Source: a virus
Length of the DNA: 24,498 bases
Virus record (IMG/VR): IMGVR_UViG_3300021373_001301
Coordinates: 1 to 24,498 of that record
Reading direction: 5' to 3' (one strand)
Shown one piece after another: positions 5,152 through 13,348 of the stretch. Both the position numbers and the translations under genes were made by a program. Every line of letters begins with the position of its first letter. Within the stretch, counting starts at the first letter, position 1. Below the pieces are notes generated by a model. It had not been told where the DNA came from. It did no database searches and saw only the letters and a program-made list of their open reading frames with translations.

Positions 5152-7827
5152 ATGAGTTATGTAGACGCACACTTTGATCGCAACGCAGATATTATTCGTG
5201 TTGTAGAACGAAAAGACGGCAAACGTCAGTTTGCTGAATACCCTGTAAAATATACTTTCTATTATGAAGATCAAAAAGGTAAGTACAGAAGTATTTACGG
5301 TGATCCATTAAGTAGAATCGTATCCAAGAATACAAAAGACTTTCGTAAAGAACAAGCAATTAATAAAAACAAGAAATTGTTTGAGAGCGATATTAATCCT
5401 ATTTTCCAATGTTTGAGTGAAAACTATCTTAATCAAGATGCTCCTAAACTAAACGTAGCATTTTTTGATATTGAGACAGACTATGATCCAGAGAGAGGCT
5501 TTGCTGATCCAAGTGATCCGTTTATGCCTATTACTGCTATTTCCGTACACCTACAGTGGCTTGATACACTTGTAACACTTGCAGTACCGCCTAAGTCACT
5601 TACAATGGAACAAGCACAAGAACAATGTAAAGAATTCCCTAACACACACTTGTTTGCAGATGAAAGAGATATGTTAAAAACATTCCTTGATCTAATACAA
5701 GACAGTGATATTATTACAGGTTGGAACAGTGAAGGTTATGATATTCCATATACTGTTAACCGTGTAGCAAAAGTATTAAGCAAAGATGACACAAGACGTT
5801 TTTGTTTGTTTGATCAATTTCCTAAGAAAAGAGAATATGAAAAGTTTGGTAGGCAACAAGAAACCTATGACCTAATAGGTAGAGTGCATTTAGATAGTTT
5901 GGAATTATATCGTAAATATACGTATGAAGAAAGACACACTTACAGACTTGATGCCATTGGTGAAATGGAAGTTGGCGAAAAGAAAACTGTGTATGAAGGT
6001 ACACTTGACGCCCTTTATAACAATGACTTCAGAACGTTCATTGAGTACAACAGACAAGACGTTGCACTACTGGACAAGTTGGACAAAAAACTAAGGTTCA
6101 TTGATCTTAGTAACGAACTTGCTCATGCAAATACTGTTTTGCTACAGACCACTATGGGTGCTGTCGCAGTTACAGAACAAGCAATTATCAACGAAGCACA
6201 TAGACGTGGACAACAAGTTCCTAATAGAATAAAACGTGAGCCTGGATCAGAACCAGCGGCGGGTGCCTATGTTGCATATCCTAAAGTAGGCGTACATGAA
6301 TGGATTGGATCAATGGATTTGAATTCACTGTATCCATCTGTTATTAGAAGTTTGAATATGGATCCTGCAACTGTTGTAGGACAACTTCGTCCTGAACACA
6401 CTAACAAATATGTTGGTGAACAAATGGGCCTAAAGAAAAAGAGTTTTGCCGCGGCATGGGAAGGTAGATTCGGTACTATTGAGTTTGATGCTGTCATGGA
6501 AAAACGTAGAGACATCAGTATTACAGTTGACTGGGAGAATGGTGAGTCAGATGTAATGAGTGGTGCACAAATACATGATGTTATTTTCAATAGCAACAAA
6601 CCGTGGATGATCAGTGCTAACGGTACAATCTTTACAACAGAATTTGAAGGTGTTATTCCTGGACTACTAAAACGTTGGTACAGTGAACGTAAAGAAATGC
6701 AGGCTATGAAGAAGAAGGCATTGGCCGCAGAAAACAAAGCAGAAATAGAGTTTTGGGATAAGCGACAACTTGTTAAGAAGATTAACCTAAATAGTTTGTA
6801 TGGTGCTATTCTTAATCCTGGTTGTAGATTCTTTGATGGACGTATTGGTCAAAGTACAACACTAACTGGTAGACAAATTGTTAAGCACATGAGTGCAGAA
6901 GTAAACAAAGTTATTACAGGTGAATACAATTACGTAGGTAAGAGTATAATTTACGGAGACACAGACTCTGTGTACTTTAGTGCATATCCAATACTAAAAG
7001 ATGAAATAGAAAAAGGTAGTATTCCTTGGACTAAAGAAAGTGTAGTACAACTATATGAACAAGTTTGTGATGAAGCAAACAAATCATTTGGTAAGTTTAT
7101 GTTAGATACTTTCCATTGTCCAAAGAGCAGATCAGATGTTATCGCGGCAGGTAGAGAGATTGTTGGCGAAAGCGGATTGTTTATTACAAAGAAACGTTAT
7201 GCAATTCTTGTGTATGATGATGAAGGTACAAGACGTGATGTAGATGGTAAGCCAGGCAAAGTAAAAGCAATGGGTCTTGATCTAAAACGTTCTGATACTC
7301 CTGTGTTTATGCAAGACTTCTTGAGCGAAGTACTGCTTAAAGTATTACAAAAAGGCACAGAAGATGAAATACTTGATAGCATTGCAGAATTTAGAACAGA
7401 CTTTAAGAGTCGTCCAGGACATGAAAAAGGTAGTCCGAAACGTGCAAATAAGATTGGACATTATCAAAAACTTGAACAGAAACAAGGCAAAGCAAATATG
7501 CCCGGACACGTTCGAGCAAGTATTAACTGGAACACATTAAAACGTATGAACAGTGACAAATACAGTCAAGAGATTGTTGACGGTATGAAAGTTATTGTTT
7601 GTAAACTAAAACAGAATCCAATGGGTTATACAAGTGTAGCATATCCTGTAGATGAATTACACTTGCCAGAATGGTTTAAAGAATTGCCATTCGATGGTGA
7701 TGCTATGGAAGAAACAATCATTGATAACAAGTTGGGTAACTTGATTGGTCCGCTAAACTATGACTTAGAAAGTACAAAACAAAAGAATACATTTAACAAC
7801 TTGTTTGACTTTGGAGGTGAAGAATAA
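5152..7827 (+). CDS. 43: Family B DNA polymerase, T4 gp43 type
   Basis: This 891-residue protein is full length against T4 gp43 (898). It replicates phage DNA with 3'-5' proofreading. Exonuclease motifs: FFDIETD (D106, E108), TGWNSEGYD (D197) and YNRQD (D303). Polymerase motifs: A, SMDLNSLYPS (D389); B, KKINLNSLYG (about 542-551); C, YGDTDS (D603, D605). The C-terminal tail TFNNLFDFGGEE fits the clamp-binding peptide that ends gp43 proteins. The start is ATG 5152 with GAGGAG five bases upstream; an ATG at 5148 is in another frame. The stop overlaps the exonuclease gene, and the sliding clamp is encoded 2.6 kb downstream. A hairpin over the ribosome site suggests autogenous translational control. 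Confidence 0.97.
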   Translation: MSYVDAHFDRNADIIRVVERKDGKRQFAEYPVKYTFYYEDQKGKYRSIYGDPLSRIVSKNTKDFRKEQAINKNKKLFESDINPIFQCLSENYLNQDAPKLNVAFFDIETDYDPERGFADPSDPFMPITAISVHLQWLDTLVTLAVPPKSLTMEQAQEQCKEFPNTHLFADERDMLKTFLDLIQDSDIITGWNSEGYDIPYTVNRVAKVLSKDDTRRFCLFDQFPKKREYEKFGRQQETYDLIGRVHLDSLELYRKYTYEERHTYRLDAIGEMEVGEKKTVYEGTLDALYNNDFRTFIEYNRQDVALLDKLDKKLRFIDLSNELAHANTVLLQTTMGAVAVTEQAIINEAHRRGQQVPNRIKREPGSEPAAGAYVAYPKVGVHEWIGSMDLNSLYPSVIRSLNMDPATVVGQLRPEHTNKYVGEQMGLKKKSFAAAWEGRFGTIEFDAVMEKRRDISITVDWENGESDVMSGAQIHDVIFNSNKPWMISANGTIFTTEFEGVIPGLLKRWYSERKEMQAMKKKALAAENKAEIEFWDKRQLVKKINLNSLYGAILNPGCRFFDGRIGQSTTLTGRQIVKHMSAEVNKVITGEYNYVGKSIIYGDTDSVYFSAYPILKDEIEKGSIPWTKESVVQLYEQVCDEANKSFGKFMLDTFHCPKSRSDVIAAGREIVGESGLFITKKRYAILVYDDEGTRRDVDGKPGKVKAMGLDLKRSDTPVFMQDFLSEVLLKVLQKGTEDEILDSIAEFRTDFKSRPGHEKGSPKRANKIGHYQKLEQKQGKANMPGHVRASINWNTLKRMNSDKYSQEIVDGMKVIVCKLKQNPMGYTSVAYPVDELHLPEWFKELPFDGDAMEETIIDNKLGNLIGPLNYDLESTKQKNTFNNLFDFGGEE

Positions 7828-8372
7828 TGGCAACACATGGAATGATAGATTTAGAAACACTTGGTGTAGAACCAGATAGTGTAATCATAACACTTGGTGC
7901 AGTTAAGTTTGATCCTACAACTAATGCAGAACCACATCAACCTTTGTATCTAAGACTTGACATAGAAGAACAAAGTGAAAAGTATGGACGTACAATAGAT
8001 GACAATACACTTGCATGGTGGAGCAAACAAAAGCCTGAAATACGTGATGAAGCATTTGGTGACCATAAAAGAGTAAACATGGAAACACTAACAAAGCAAT
8101 TAAACAAATGGTGTGTAGGACTTGACTACTTATGGTGTCAAGGTCCTTTGTTTGATTATGCAATACTACAAAACTTGTATAAAAACATTGGCAAGCCTAC
8201 TCCATGGAACTATTGGCAAATTAGAGATAGCAGAACATTGTTTGCACTTATGCCAAGCGATCCTCGTAAAGCAATACAAGAAGAATTGCACAATGCACTT
8301 GCTGACTGTTATTATCAAGCAAAGTGTGTACAACAAACTTATAAGCATTTTAATATTACAAAGGCAAGGTAA
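7827..8372 (+). CDS. DEDDh 3'-5' exonuclease, DexA/Rv2179c-like
   Basis: 181 residues. MIDLETLG (D8, E10), LFDYAIL (D110) and HNALADCYYQ (H155, D160) form a complete DEDDh catalytic set. RDSRTL and the Trp-rich TLAWW region fit the Rv2179c/YokG-like 3'-5' exonuclease family, to which T4 DexA also shows resemblance. DexA is longer (227). It probably degrades single-stranded DNA or RNA ends. The first base of the stop-start overlap with the polymerase gene gives coupling, and the next gene overlaps its stop in the same way. A role in host DNA breakdown, repair or RNA turnover cannot be separated by sequence. Confidence 0.85.
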   Translation: MATHGMIDLETLGVEPDSVIITLGAVKFDPTTNAEPHQPLYLRLDIEEQSEKYGRTIDDNTLAWWSKQKPEIRDEAFGDHKRVNMETLTKQLNKWCVGLDYLWCQGPLFDYAILQNLYKNIGKPTPWNYWQIRDSRTLFALMPSDPRKAIQEELHNALADCYYQAKCVQQTYKHFNITKAR

Positions 8373-9064
8373 TGGCTACTACAGAAGAAAAACAAGAACT
8401 TATCGAGAATATTAAAAATCCTGATAGGTACTTTCGTGTATCACTTTATGGTTATGGTGCAGAAATGTCATGGTGTCCTATAACAAAAAAGTGTCATGAT
8501 TGGTGGAAAGCAAATAATCATGAAAATGATATCTCTGCCTCAGAGTATATGAGTGGTGCTGAAGACTTTAGACAGCAACATGATATGCCCCAAGAAGCAG
8601 ACTTTCTTTGGGATCCAGAATATGAATCGCACAGTGAATGGCATGAACCACCTAACGAACAAAGTCATTGGTATGGTGGTAGCATTGGTAATTGTAAACT
8701 AATGATTGAAGAAGTATCAGGTACAGAACATTCTGCACAAACTATAAAAGAACACTATGATGGAGAGTTTTACGATTTCTTTGATGATGTAACTTGTGAA
8801 CATGATATAGATGACAGCGGATATAATATTCCCAAAGGACATTATGCACAAATGATCAGTCATGAGAAAGGTACGTTCTATGATGGCTTTTTACATTTGA
8901 GAGGCGAAAGATTTGATATCAACAAATTTAAGTTTCATTCAAGCACAATGCCCAATGACGAAGAAATATTAGAACGTGTAACATATGGCAAACATGAACT
9001 TGATAATCAAGGTGGCGATACACGTGGCAAAGGTTATGATGTATTTTTTTATGAGGAAGAATAA
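8372..9064 (+). CDS. Acidic hypothetical protein
   Basis: This 230-residue acidic protein is rich in Asp, Glu, His, Trp and Tyr, with no recognisable family. Visible traits are WCPITKKCHDWWK near the N terminus, several His-Glu pairs in the middle (HSEWHEPPNEQSHWYGG), and an acidic tail ending EEE. No membrane segment or nucleotide-binding motif is seen. It is translationally coupled (TAATG) to the exonuclease gene and sits between replication/repair genes. A DNA-mimic or protein-inhibitor role is conceivable from acidity, but that is speculation. Confidence 0.65.
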   Translation: MATTEEKQELIENIKNPDRYFRVSLYGYGAEMSWCPITKKCHDWWKANNHENDISASEYMSGAEDFRQQHDMPQEADFLWDPEYESHSEWHEPPNEQSHWYGGSIGNCKLMIEEVSGTEHSAQTIKEHYDGEFYDFFDDVTCEHDIDDSGYNIPKGHYAQMISHEKGTFYDGFLHLRGERFDINKFKFHSSTMPNDEEILERVTYGKHELDNQGGDTRGKGYDVFFYEEE

Positions 9065-9466
9065 ATGAAAATAATGGATCCTGATTTAATGGTGCAACAA
9101 CAGGTTGCTAACTTATGGCAACACTTTGTAGGAGTCATATGTTTAAACCAAACAGGTAGGATACAAGTTAAAAGAGTACTGCCGGAGTTCTTTGACAAAT
9201 GGCCTACTCCACAAAGGTATTTAAAAAGCGATAAGAAAACTGTAATAGAAGTTATTAAGAGTTTAGGGTTTTATAATAGACGTGAAAACACAATTAGAAA
9301 AATGACTGAAGATTTTTTAACTTGGGACAGAGAAGATGCTACAAAATTATTTGGCATAGGCAAATACGGCTCAGATAGTTATGAATTATTTTATAAAAAA
9401 CGTATTCCTGAAAACGTAGGTGATCACGAATTACAAAGATACATTAAGGAAGAGTTTAAGAAATGA
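9065..9466 (+). CDS. MBD4-like HhH-GPD DNA glycosylase
   Basis: This 133-residue compact protein matches, from memory, the glycosylase domain of MBD4 across nearly its whole length. Matching segments are ICLNQT (MBD4 LLNRT), SLGFYNRRENTIRKM (PLGLYDLRAKTIVKF), LFGIGKYGSDSYELF (LHGIGKYGNDSYRIF) and GDHELQRY (EDHKLNKY). The hairpin-GPD loop is about 95-105. D120 is the expected catalytic Asp. MBD4 removes T or U opposite G. There is no iron-sulfur Cys cluster as in EndoIII. A role in removing deaminated bases from phage DNA or attacking host DNA is inferred. It overlaps the next gene by four bases. Confidence 0.8.
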   Translation: MKIMDPDLMVQQQVANLWQHFVGVICLNQTGRIQVKRVLPEFFDKWPTPQRYLKSDKKTVIEVIKSLGFYNRRENTIRKMTEDFLTWDREDATKLFGIGKYGSDSYELFYKKRIPENVGDHELQRYIKEEFKK

Positions 9467-9681
9467 AAAAATTTACAGTAGACATAAATGTTGGTGATGA
9501 AATACAGGTAGGTAGATTTCGTAATGTGTCTACAAAAATTAAAAGCATTAAGTTTGATGAGCATGGACAACCTGTGCTTGTAACATCAAAAGGCGAAAAA
9601 AAATTATTTACTTGCCGTTTGCAAAAACTTGATCCGGGCAGTTTAACGCCTAAACAAATTATGGATAGAAAAAAGAAATGA
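9463..9681 (+). CDS. Small basic beta-rich protein, unknown
   Basis: 72 residues. The order is an N-terminal VDINVGDEIQVGRFRN, a Lys-rich turn, then QPVLVTSKGEKKLFTCRLQKL and a basic tail. The pattern (GDEI.VGRF, then K.LF..R..KL) is one I recall from small conserved proteins of T4-like marine phages, with a likely KOW/SH3-like barrel. No function is known. ATGA overlaps at both ends show it is co-translated with the glycosylase and epimerase genes. The basic charge fits nucleic-acid binding, unproven. Confidence 0.7.
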   Translation: MKKFTVDINVGDEIQVGRFRNVSTKIKSIKFDEHGQPVLVTSKGEKKLFTCRLQKLDPGSLTPKQIMDRKKK

Positions 9682-10442
9682 AGATATTGTTAACAGGTAG
9701 CGAAGGAATGATTGGGTCTGAACTTAAAAAGTATTGGGCCGGAATCTACAAGTTACACTTTATAGACTTAAAGTTAGGAACTGACCTAAATACCTGTGAC
9801 TTACCAGAAGTTGATGCAGTAGTGCATTTGGCTGGTAAGAGTGGAGTACGTGAAAGTTTTGATAACCCGATGGAGTATTGGAAAAATAATGTAATGGCAA
9901 CAAAAAGATTATTTGATCATTACAAAGATGTACCTGTATATTATGCAAGTTCAAGTACGGCTAAGGAACCACATAGGAATCCTTATGCACTTACAAAATA
10001 TACTTTGGAACAAATTGCTCCTGAGAATAGTTTAGGTATGAGATTTACAACTGTATATGGAACACAAACAAGACCAAAAATGTTTATTCCAAAACTTTTA
10101 AGAAAGGAAGTTACGTACATTAATAATCATACAAGAGATTTTATACACATTTCTGATGTGTGTAGATCAATTACAATGTTTATTCAAAAACAAATAAAAG
10201 GAGTAATTGACGTAGGAACTGGTAAGTCGTACCACTTACAAGAACTGCTTGACGCATATGGCGTATATAATATACCAATGCAAGAAGGCGGCGAAGGTGA
10301 AAGAAAAGACAATAAGGCAGATATAAATCAATTAACTGCTATTGGCATGAAGCCAAGAATTGATGTCATAGATTATCTATGCCAAGAAAAAGAACTTGAC
10401 AAAAGTGAATTTTCTAAATATAATGTAACAATAGGAGACTAA
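9678..10442 (+). CDS. NAD-dependent epimerase/dehydratase
   Basis: This 254-residue extended SDR has TGSEGMIG (6-13) for NAD(P) binding, the VVHLAGKSG strand, the catalytic pair in YALTK (Y103, K107) with Ser92/Ser93, and RFTTVYG after it. It resembles UDP-sugar 4-epimerases and dehydratases but is shorter than the usual 310 or so, mainly in the C-terminal substrate domain, so the substrate cannot be named. Phage copies are usually linked to nucleotide-sugar supply for glycosylation. A glycosyltransferase at 15878 could be a consumer. The end of the gene carries the clamp promoter. Confidence 0.85.
   Translation: MKILLTGSEGMIGSELKKYWAGIYKLHFIDLKLGTDLNTCDLPEVDAVVHLAGKSGVRESFDNPMEYWKNNVMATKRLFDHYKDVPVYYASSSTAKEPHRNPYALTKYTLEQIAPENSLGMRFTTVYGTQTRPKMFIPKLLRKEVTYINNHTRDFIHISDVCRSITMFIQKQIKGVIDVGTGKSYHLQELLDAYGVYNIPMQEGGEGERKDNKADINQLTAIGMKPRIDVIDYLCQEKELDKSEFSKYNVTIGD
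10396..10424 (+). promoter_or_regulatory. Consensus sigma70-type promoter for the sliding clamp
   Basis: TTGACA (10396-10401), 17 bases, TATAAT (10419-10424) lie within the 3' end of the epimerase gene. The predicted start near 10431 leaves a leader of about 15 bases with AGGAG (10433-10437) before ATG 10446. This promoter may also serve the transglycosylase gene downstream. Confidence 0.8.
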
Positions 10443-10445
10443 AAC

Positions 10446-11174
10446 ATGAAAGACATTTTACAAGATATCGTTGCACATACACATTCGTTAGGATTTCTTA
10501 ACATTGTAAAAGTAACGAGCGAAGCAGATACTACTATCGAATCGATGGCAGAAGATAGATCTGTAATTTTAAGTTCGCAGACTAAAAACCCAGTGGCAGA
10601 ATTTGCTGGTACATTTGGTATGCCTAACTTAGACAAATTAGCATTACACCTTAAGTGTCCTGAGTATCAAACTAATGCAAAAGTTAGTGTTGAACAAGCA
10701 GAACGCAATGGTGAAACTGTTCCAACTCATATTCACTTTGAGAACGAAGCAGGTGACTTTGAAAATGATTATAGGTTTATGAATAAACAAATCATTGATG
10801 AGAAACTTAAAACTGTAAAGTTTAAAGGTGCATCGTGGGACGTTGTTGTAGAACCAAGCATGGCTTCAATTCAAAGAATGAAGTTTCAGAGCATGGCACA
10901 CGCAGAAGAAACTGTATTTACAGTAAGAACAGAAGGTACTAACCTTGTGTTTAGTTTTGGTGATGCTTCACAACACGCAGGTTCGTTTGTATTCCAAACA
11001 GATGTAACAGGTAGTTTGAAACATGCATGGGCATGGCCTGTAGCACAAGTACAAGCAATCTTGAACTTGGACGGCAAAGTAACAATGAGTATTTCAGATC
11101 AAGGTGCAATGCAATTAACTGTTGATTCTGGATTAGCAGAATATAACTATATTCTTCCAGCTCAAACAAAATAA
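10446..11174 (+). CDS. 45: Sliding clamp, T4 gp45 type
   Basis: A 242-residue protein of about the length of T4 gp45 (228). It has the long beta-strand alternation of clamp folds. Segments such as EFAGTFGMPNL, DYRFMNKQIIDEKLKTVKF and GLAEYNYILPAQ agree with my recollection of clamp sequences from cyanophage-like T4 relatives. Function: a trimeric ring that tethers gp43 to DNA and, in T4, also activates late transcription. Supporting context is the polymerase gene with a clamp-binding tail upstream and a dedicated strong promoter. Direct similarity to T4 gp45 itself is low, so the call rests on pattern and context. Confidence 0.8.
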   Translation: MKDILQDIVAHTHSLGFLNIVKVTSEADTTIESMAEDRSVILSSQTKNPVAEFAGTFGMPNLDKLALHLKCPEYQTNAKVSVEQAERNGETVPTHIHFENEAGDFENDYRFMNKQIIDEKLKTVKFKGASWDVVVEPSMASIQRMKFQSMAHAEETVFTVRTEGTNLVFSFGDASQHAGSFVFQTDVTGSLKHAWAWPVAQVQAILNLDGKVTMSISDQGAMQLTVDSGLAEYNYILPAQTK

Positions 11175-11181
11175 GGACTTT

Positions 11182-11379
11182 ATGACAAGTGTTGATATTA
11201 ATGATGATGACAAAACATTTGAAAATGAACAAAGTACAGTAACCATACCACTTAAGGAGTATGACAAGTTGAGAGAGAAACAAAAGTATATTACAGACAG
11301 AGATATGATTTCTGTAATAGACAAGATCGAAGAACTTGTTAGAGCCCTTAGAAAACATATTGTAAGGACGGACATTTAA
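11182..11379 (+). CDS. Small charged helical protein, unknown
   Basis: 65 residues. The start is acidic and disordered (DINDDDKTFENE), followed by a charged amphipathic helix or short coiled coil to the end. AAGGA lies about seven bases before ATG 11182. It sits between clamp and transglycosylase genes, whose start follows immediately after its stop. No family is recognised. Confidence 0.6.
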   Translation: MTSVDINDDDKTFENEQSTVTIPLKEYDKLREKQKYITDRDMISVIDKIEELVRALRKHIVRTDI

Positions 11380-12840
11380 TTGAATACTAATTTAACAACT
11401 GCACAAAAAGATTACGCAACTTTCTTGCCAGCACTGAGTGGCTTCTTTGCAACCTTTGTAGGTAAGCAAAGACGTGAGGAGTACGTAGAATATAATCGTA
11501 TACCTAAACACTTTACAAATGGTGTTGAGAGCATGAACTGGCTTAATCCGAGTAAGTCGTTGTTTGAGTATCAATGGAGTTTGTATTCCGCAGGTCACGC
11601 CGAACTTGATATTAACAAGGACGCACCTAAAGAAGATATGATACGAGATAGAGATCGTAACACTTCTTGGTTGTTAGGTGACTCAGGTGGTTTCCAGATT
11701 GGTAAAGGTGTGTGGGAAGGCGATTGGAAGAATCCTAATTGCCCTAAGGCACAAAAGAAACGTGAACAAGTTCTTAGATGGATGGACGCATATATGGACT
11801 ATGGCATGATACTTGATATTCCGGCTTGGGTAGCACGGTCTCCCGAAGGTGCTAAAGCAACTGGAATTGACAACTATCAAGATGCCGTTAATGCTACACG
11901 TATTAACAATGACTACTTTATGAAACATAGAAGTGGTGCTTGTAAATTCTTAAATGTATTGCAAGGTGAAAATCATGCTGACGCAGAAGATTGGTATCAG
12001 CAAATGAAAGATTACTGTGATCCAGTTAAGTATCCAGGCACACACTTTAATGGTTGGAGTATGGGTGGTCAGAATATGTGTGATATTCATCTTGTTCTTA
12101 AAAGACTTGTTGCACTTAGATTTGATGGACTACTTGAGAAAGGCGTACATGATGTAATGCACTTCTTAGGTACAAGTAAATTAGAGTGGGCAACACTGCT
12201 TACAGATATACAAAGAGCAGTACGTAAGTATCATAATCCAAACTTTATGATTACGTTTGATTGTGCAAGTCCGTTCTTAGCAACTGCTAATGGACAAATT
12301 TATTGCGAACTTGAAACATTAGATCGTAAGAAATGGGTTTATAGAATGGTGCCAAGCATTGATGATAAAGCATTGGCAACTGACACAACACCATTCAGTC
12401 AAGCATTTGTTAGAGAAGGTAAGCATACAAGTTTTAAAGATTCGCCTATTACAACAGGACTAACTGCACAAGACATTTGTAAGTATGCACAAGGTGACTT
12501 GAACAAAATAGGTAAAGAAGGAAAAACATCTTGGGATAGTTTTTCTTATGCGATCCAAATGGGTCATAATGTATGGAGTCATATTAATGCAGTACAAGAA
12601 GCAAACAGACAATACGACAATGGAATCATTCCGAACATGCTTGTGGAGGAACGGTTCGACAGGTTATTTTTTAGAGATGTTGTGGAGGCAATATTTGCAA
12701 CAGACAAAAGAGATGAAGCAAACGCAGTAATTGAACATTATAGTAAGTTCTGGATGTCAATTATTGGAACACGTGGTGCAACAGGAAAGAAAACAGTAAA
12801 CGCACAAACACAGTTTGGCAATTTATTTACAGAGGAATAA
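11380..12840 (+). CDS. dpdA: TGT-fold DNA 7-deazaguanine transglycosylase, DpdA-like
   Basis: 486 residues with the TGT catalytic landmarks. LLGDSGGFQIG (D101) corresponds to the base Asp of tRNA-guanine transglycosylase SDSGG(F/Y)Q. VLQGE (194-197) matches VQG and FNGWSMGG (223-230) matches GLAVGE. ITFDCASPFLATANGQIY (D294) matches the nucleophile motif FDCVxPTRxxRxG. The C-terminal CxCxxC zinc site of tRNA enzymes is absent, as expected for a divergent DNA-acting member. DpdA exchanges guanine in DNA for preQ0 or related bases, protecting phage DNA from restriction. YhhQ, QueD-like, FolE and QueE genes nearby support this. TTG 11380 is preceded by AAGGACGG (11364-11371); the next Met is residue 52. 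Confidence 0.85.
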   Translation: MNTNLTTAQKDYATFLPALSGFFATFVGKQRREEYVEYNRIPKHFTNGVESMNWLNPSKSLFEYQWSLYSAGHAELDINKDAPKEDMIRDRDRNTSWLLGDSGGFQIGKGVWEGDWKNPNCPKAQKKREQVLRWMDAYMDYGMILDIPAWVARSPEGAKATGIDNYQDAVNATRINNDYFMKHRSGACKFLNVLQGENHADAEDWYQQMKDYCDPVKYPGTHFNGWSMGGQNMCDIHLVLKRLVALRFDGLLEKGVHDVMHFLGTSKLEWATLLTDIQRAVRKYHNPNFMITFDCASPFLATANGQIYCELETLDRKKWVYRMVPSIDDKALATDTTPFSQAFVREGKHTSFKDSPITTGLTAQDICKYAQGDLNKIGKEGKTSWDSFSYAIQMGHNVWSHINAVQEANRQYDNGIIPNMLVEERFDRLFFRDVVEAIFATDKRDEANAVIEHYSKFWMSIIGTRGATGKKTVNAQTQFGNLFTEE

Positions 12841-12841
12841 T

Positions 12842-13348
12842 ATGGAAAGACAATATGCAGATGGTGTAAAAGATGATGTAATCTACTTTACAGGTTATGA
12901 AGTTGAAAAAACTCCTGCTGAAGGTATGGACACATTATTTGTTACAGGTTGTCAACCATTAGAAGATGTATTAGCACAAGCAAAGAAGCACGTAGTAGAT
13001 CATATTTACTTAGGTGCTAATCACAGTTTTGTTCCTAAAGAAAGTTGGGACGATCTTGTGTTTGGATTGCTTGACAAGAAGTATCTTGTAACACTTGACT
13101 ATGACGTAAAATATCATGACTGGGTACTTGAAACAGGATATAACGAAAGACATAATTTTATTAGTATGATTAGTGTTAAACTACCATACGTAAACCAACT
13201 TAACTACAATGCTTGTATTAAGATTGACGATGCTGATTTTGATCATTCTAATCCAGGTGTATGGGTACACAACGTTCACCCGCTACTACAAAGAGATAAA
13301 TTCACAGACTGGTCAAAGTACGGCGACGATAGCCCTTCGGAGGACTAA
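12842..13348 (+). CDS. Unknown protein between dpdA and aminotransferase
   Basis: The chosen ATG 12842 (168 residues) has GAGG (12832-12835) six bases upstream. An ATG at 12815 would extend it inside dpdA. Beta/alpha alternation is visible: VIYFTGYEVEKT, DTLFVTGCQPL, HIYLGANHSF, KYLVTLDYDVKYHDWVL, and a conserved-looking HNFISMISVKLPY. No motif I can name. Two-base spacing after dpdA and direct abutment to the aminotransferase gene suggest it belongs to the same modification pathway, by position only. Confidence 0.65.
   Translation: MERQYADGVKDDVIYFTGYEVEKTPAEGMDTLFVTGCQPLEDVLAQAKKHVVDHIYLGANHSFVPKESWDDLVFGLLDKKYLVTLDYDVKYHDWVLETGYNERHNFISMISVKLPYVNQLNYNACIKIDDADFDHSNPGVWVHNVHPLLQRDKFTDWSKYGDDSPSED

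Noticed and set aside
6267-6737. 156-residue open frame on the minus strand
   Set aside because: It lies wholly antisense to the polymerase gene between motifs A and B, has no ribosome site or plausible protein character, and all neighbours are on the plus strand.
8122-8415. 97-residue plus-strand frame
   Set aside because: It overlaps the DEDDh exonuclease region carrying H155 and D160 in another frame, and its product is low-quality (Cys/Ile/Leu-rich shadow).
12815-12841. Upstream ATG for the gene after dpdA
   Set aside because: It would extend into dpdA with no ribosome site, while ATG 12842 has GAGG at good spacing.
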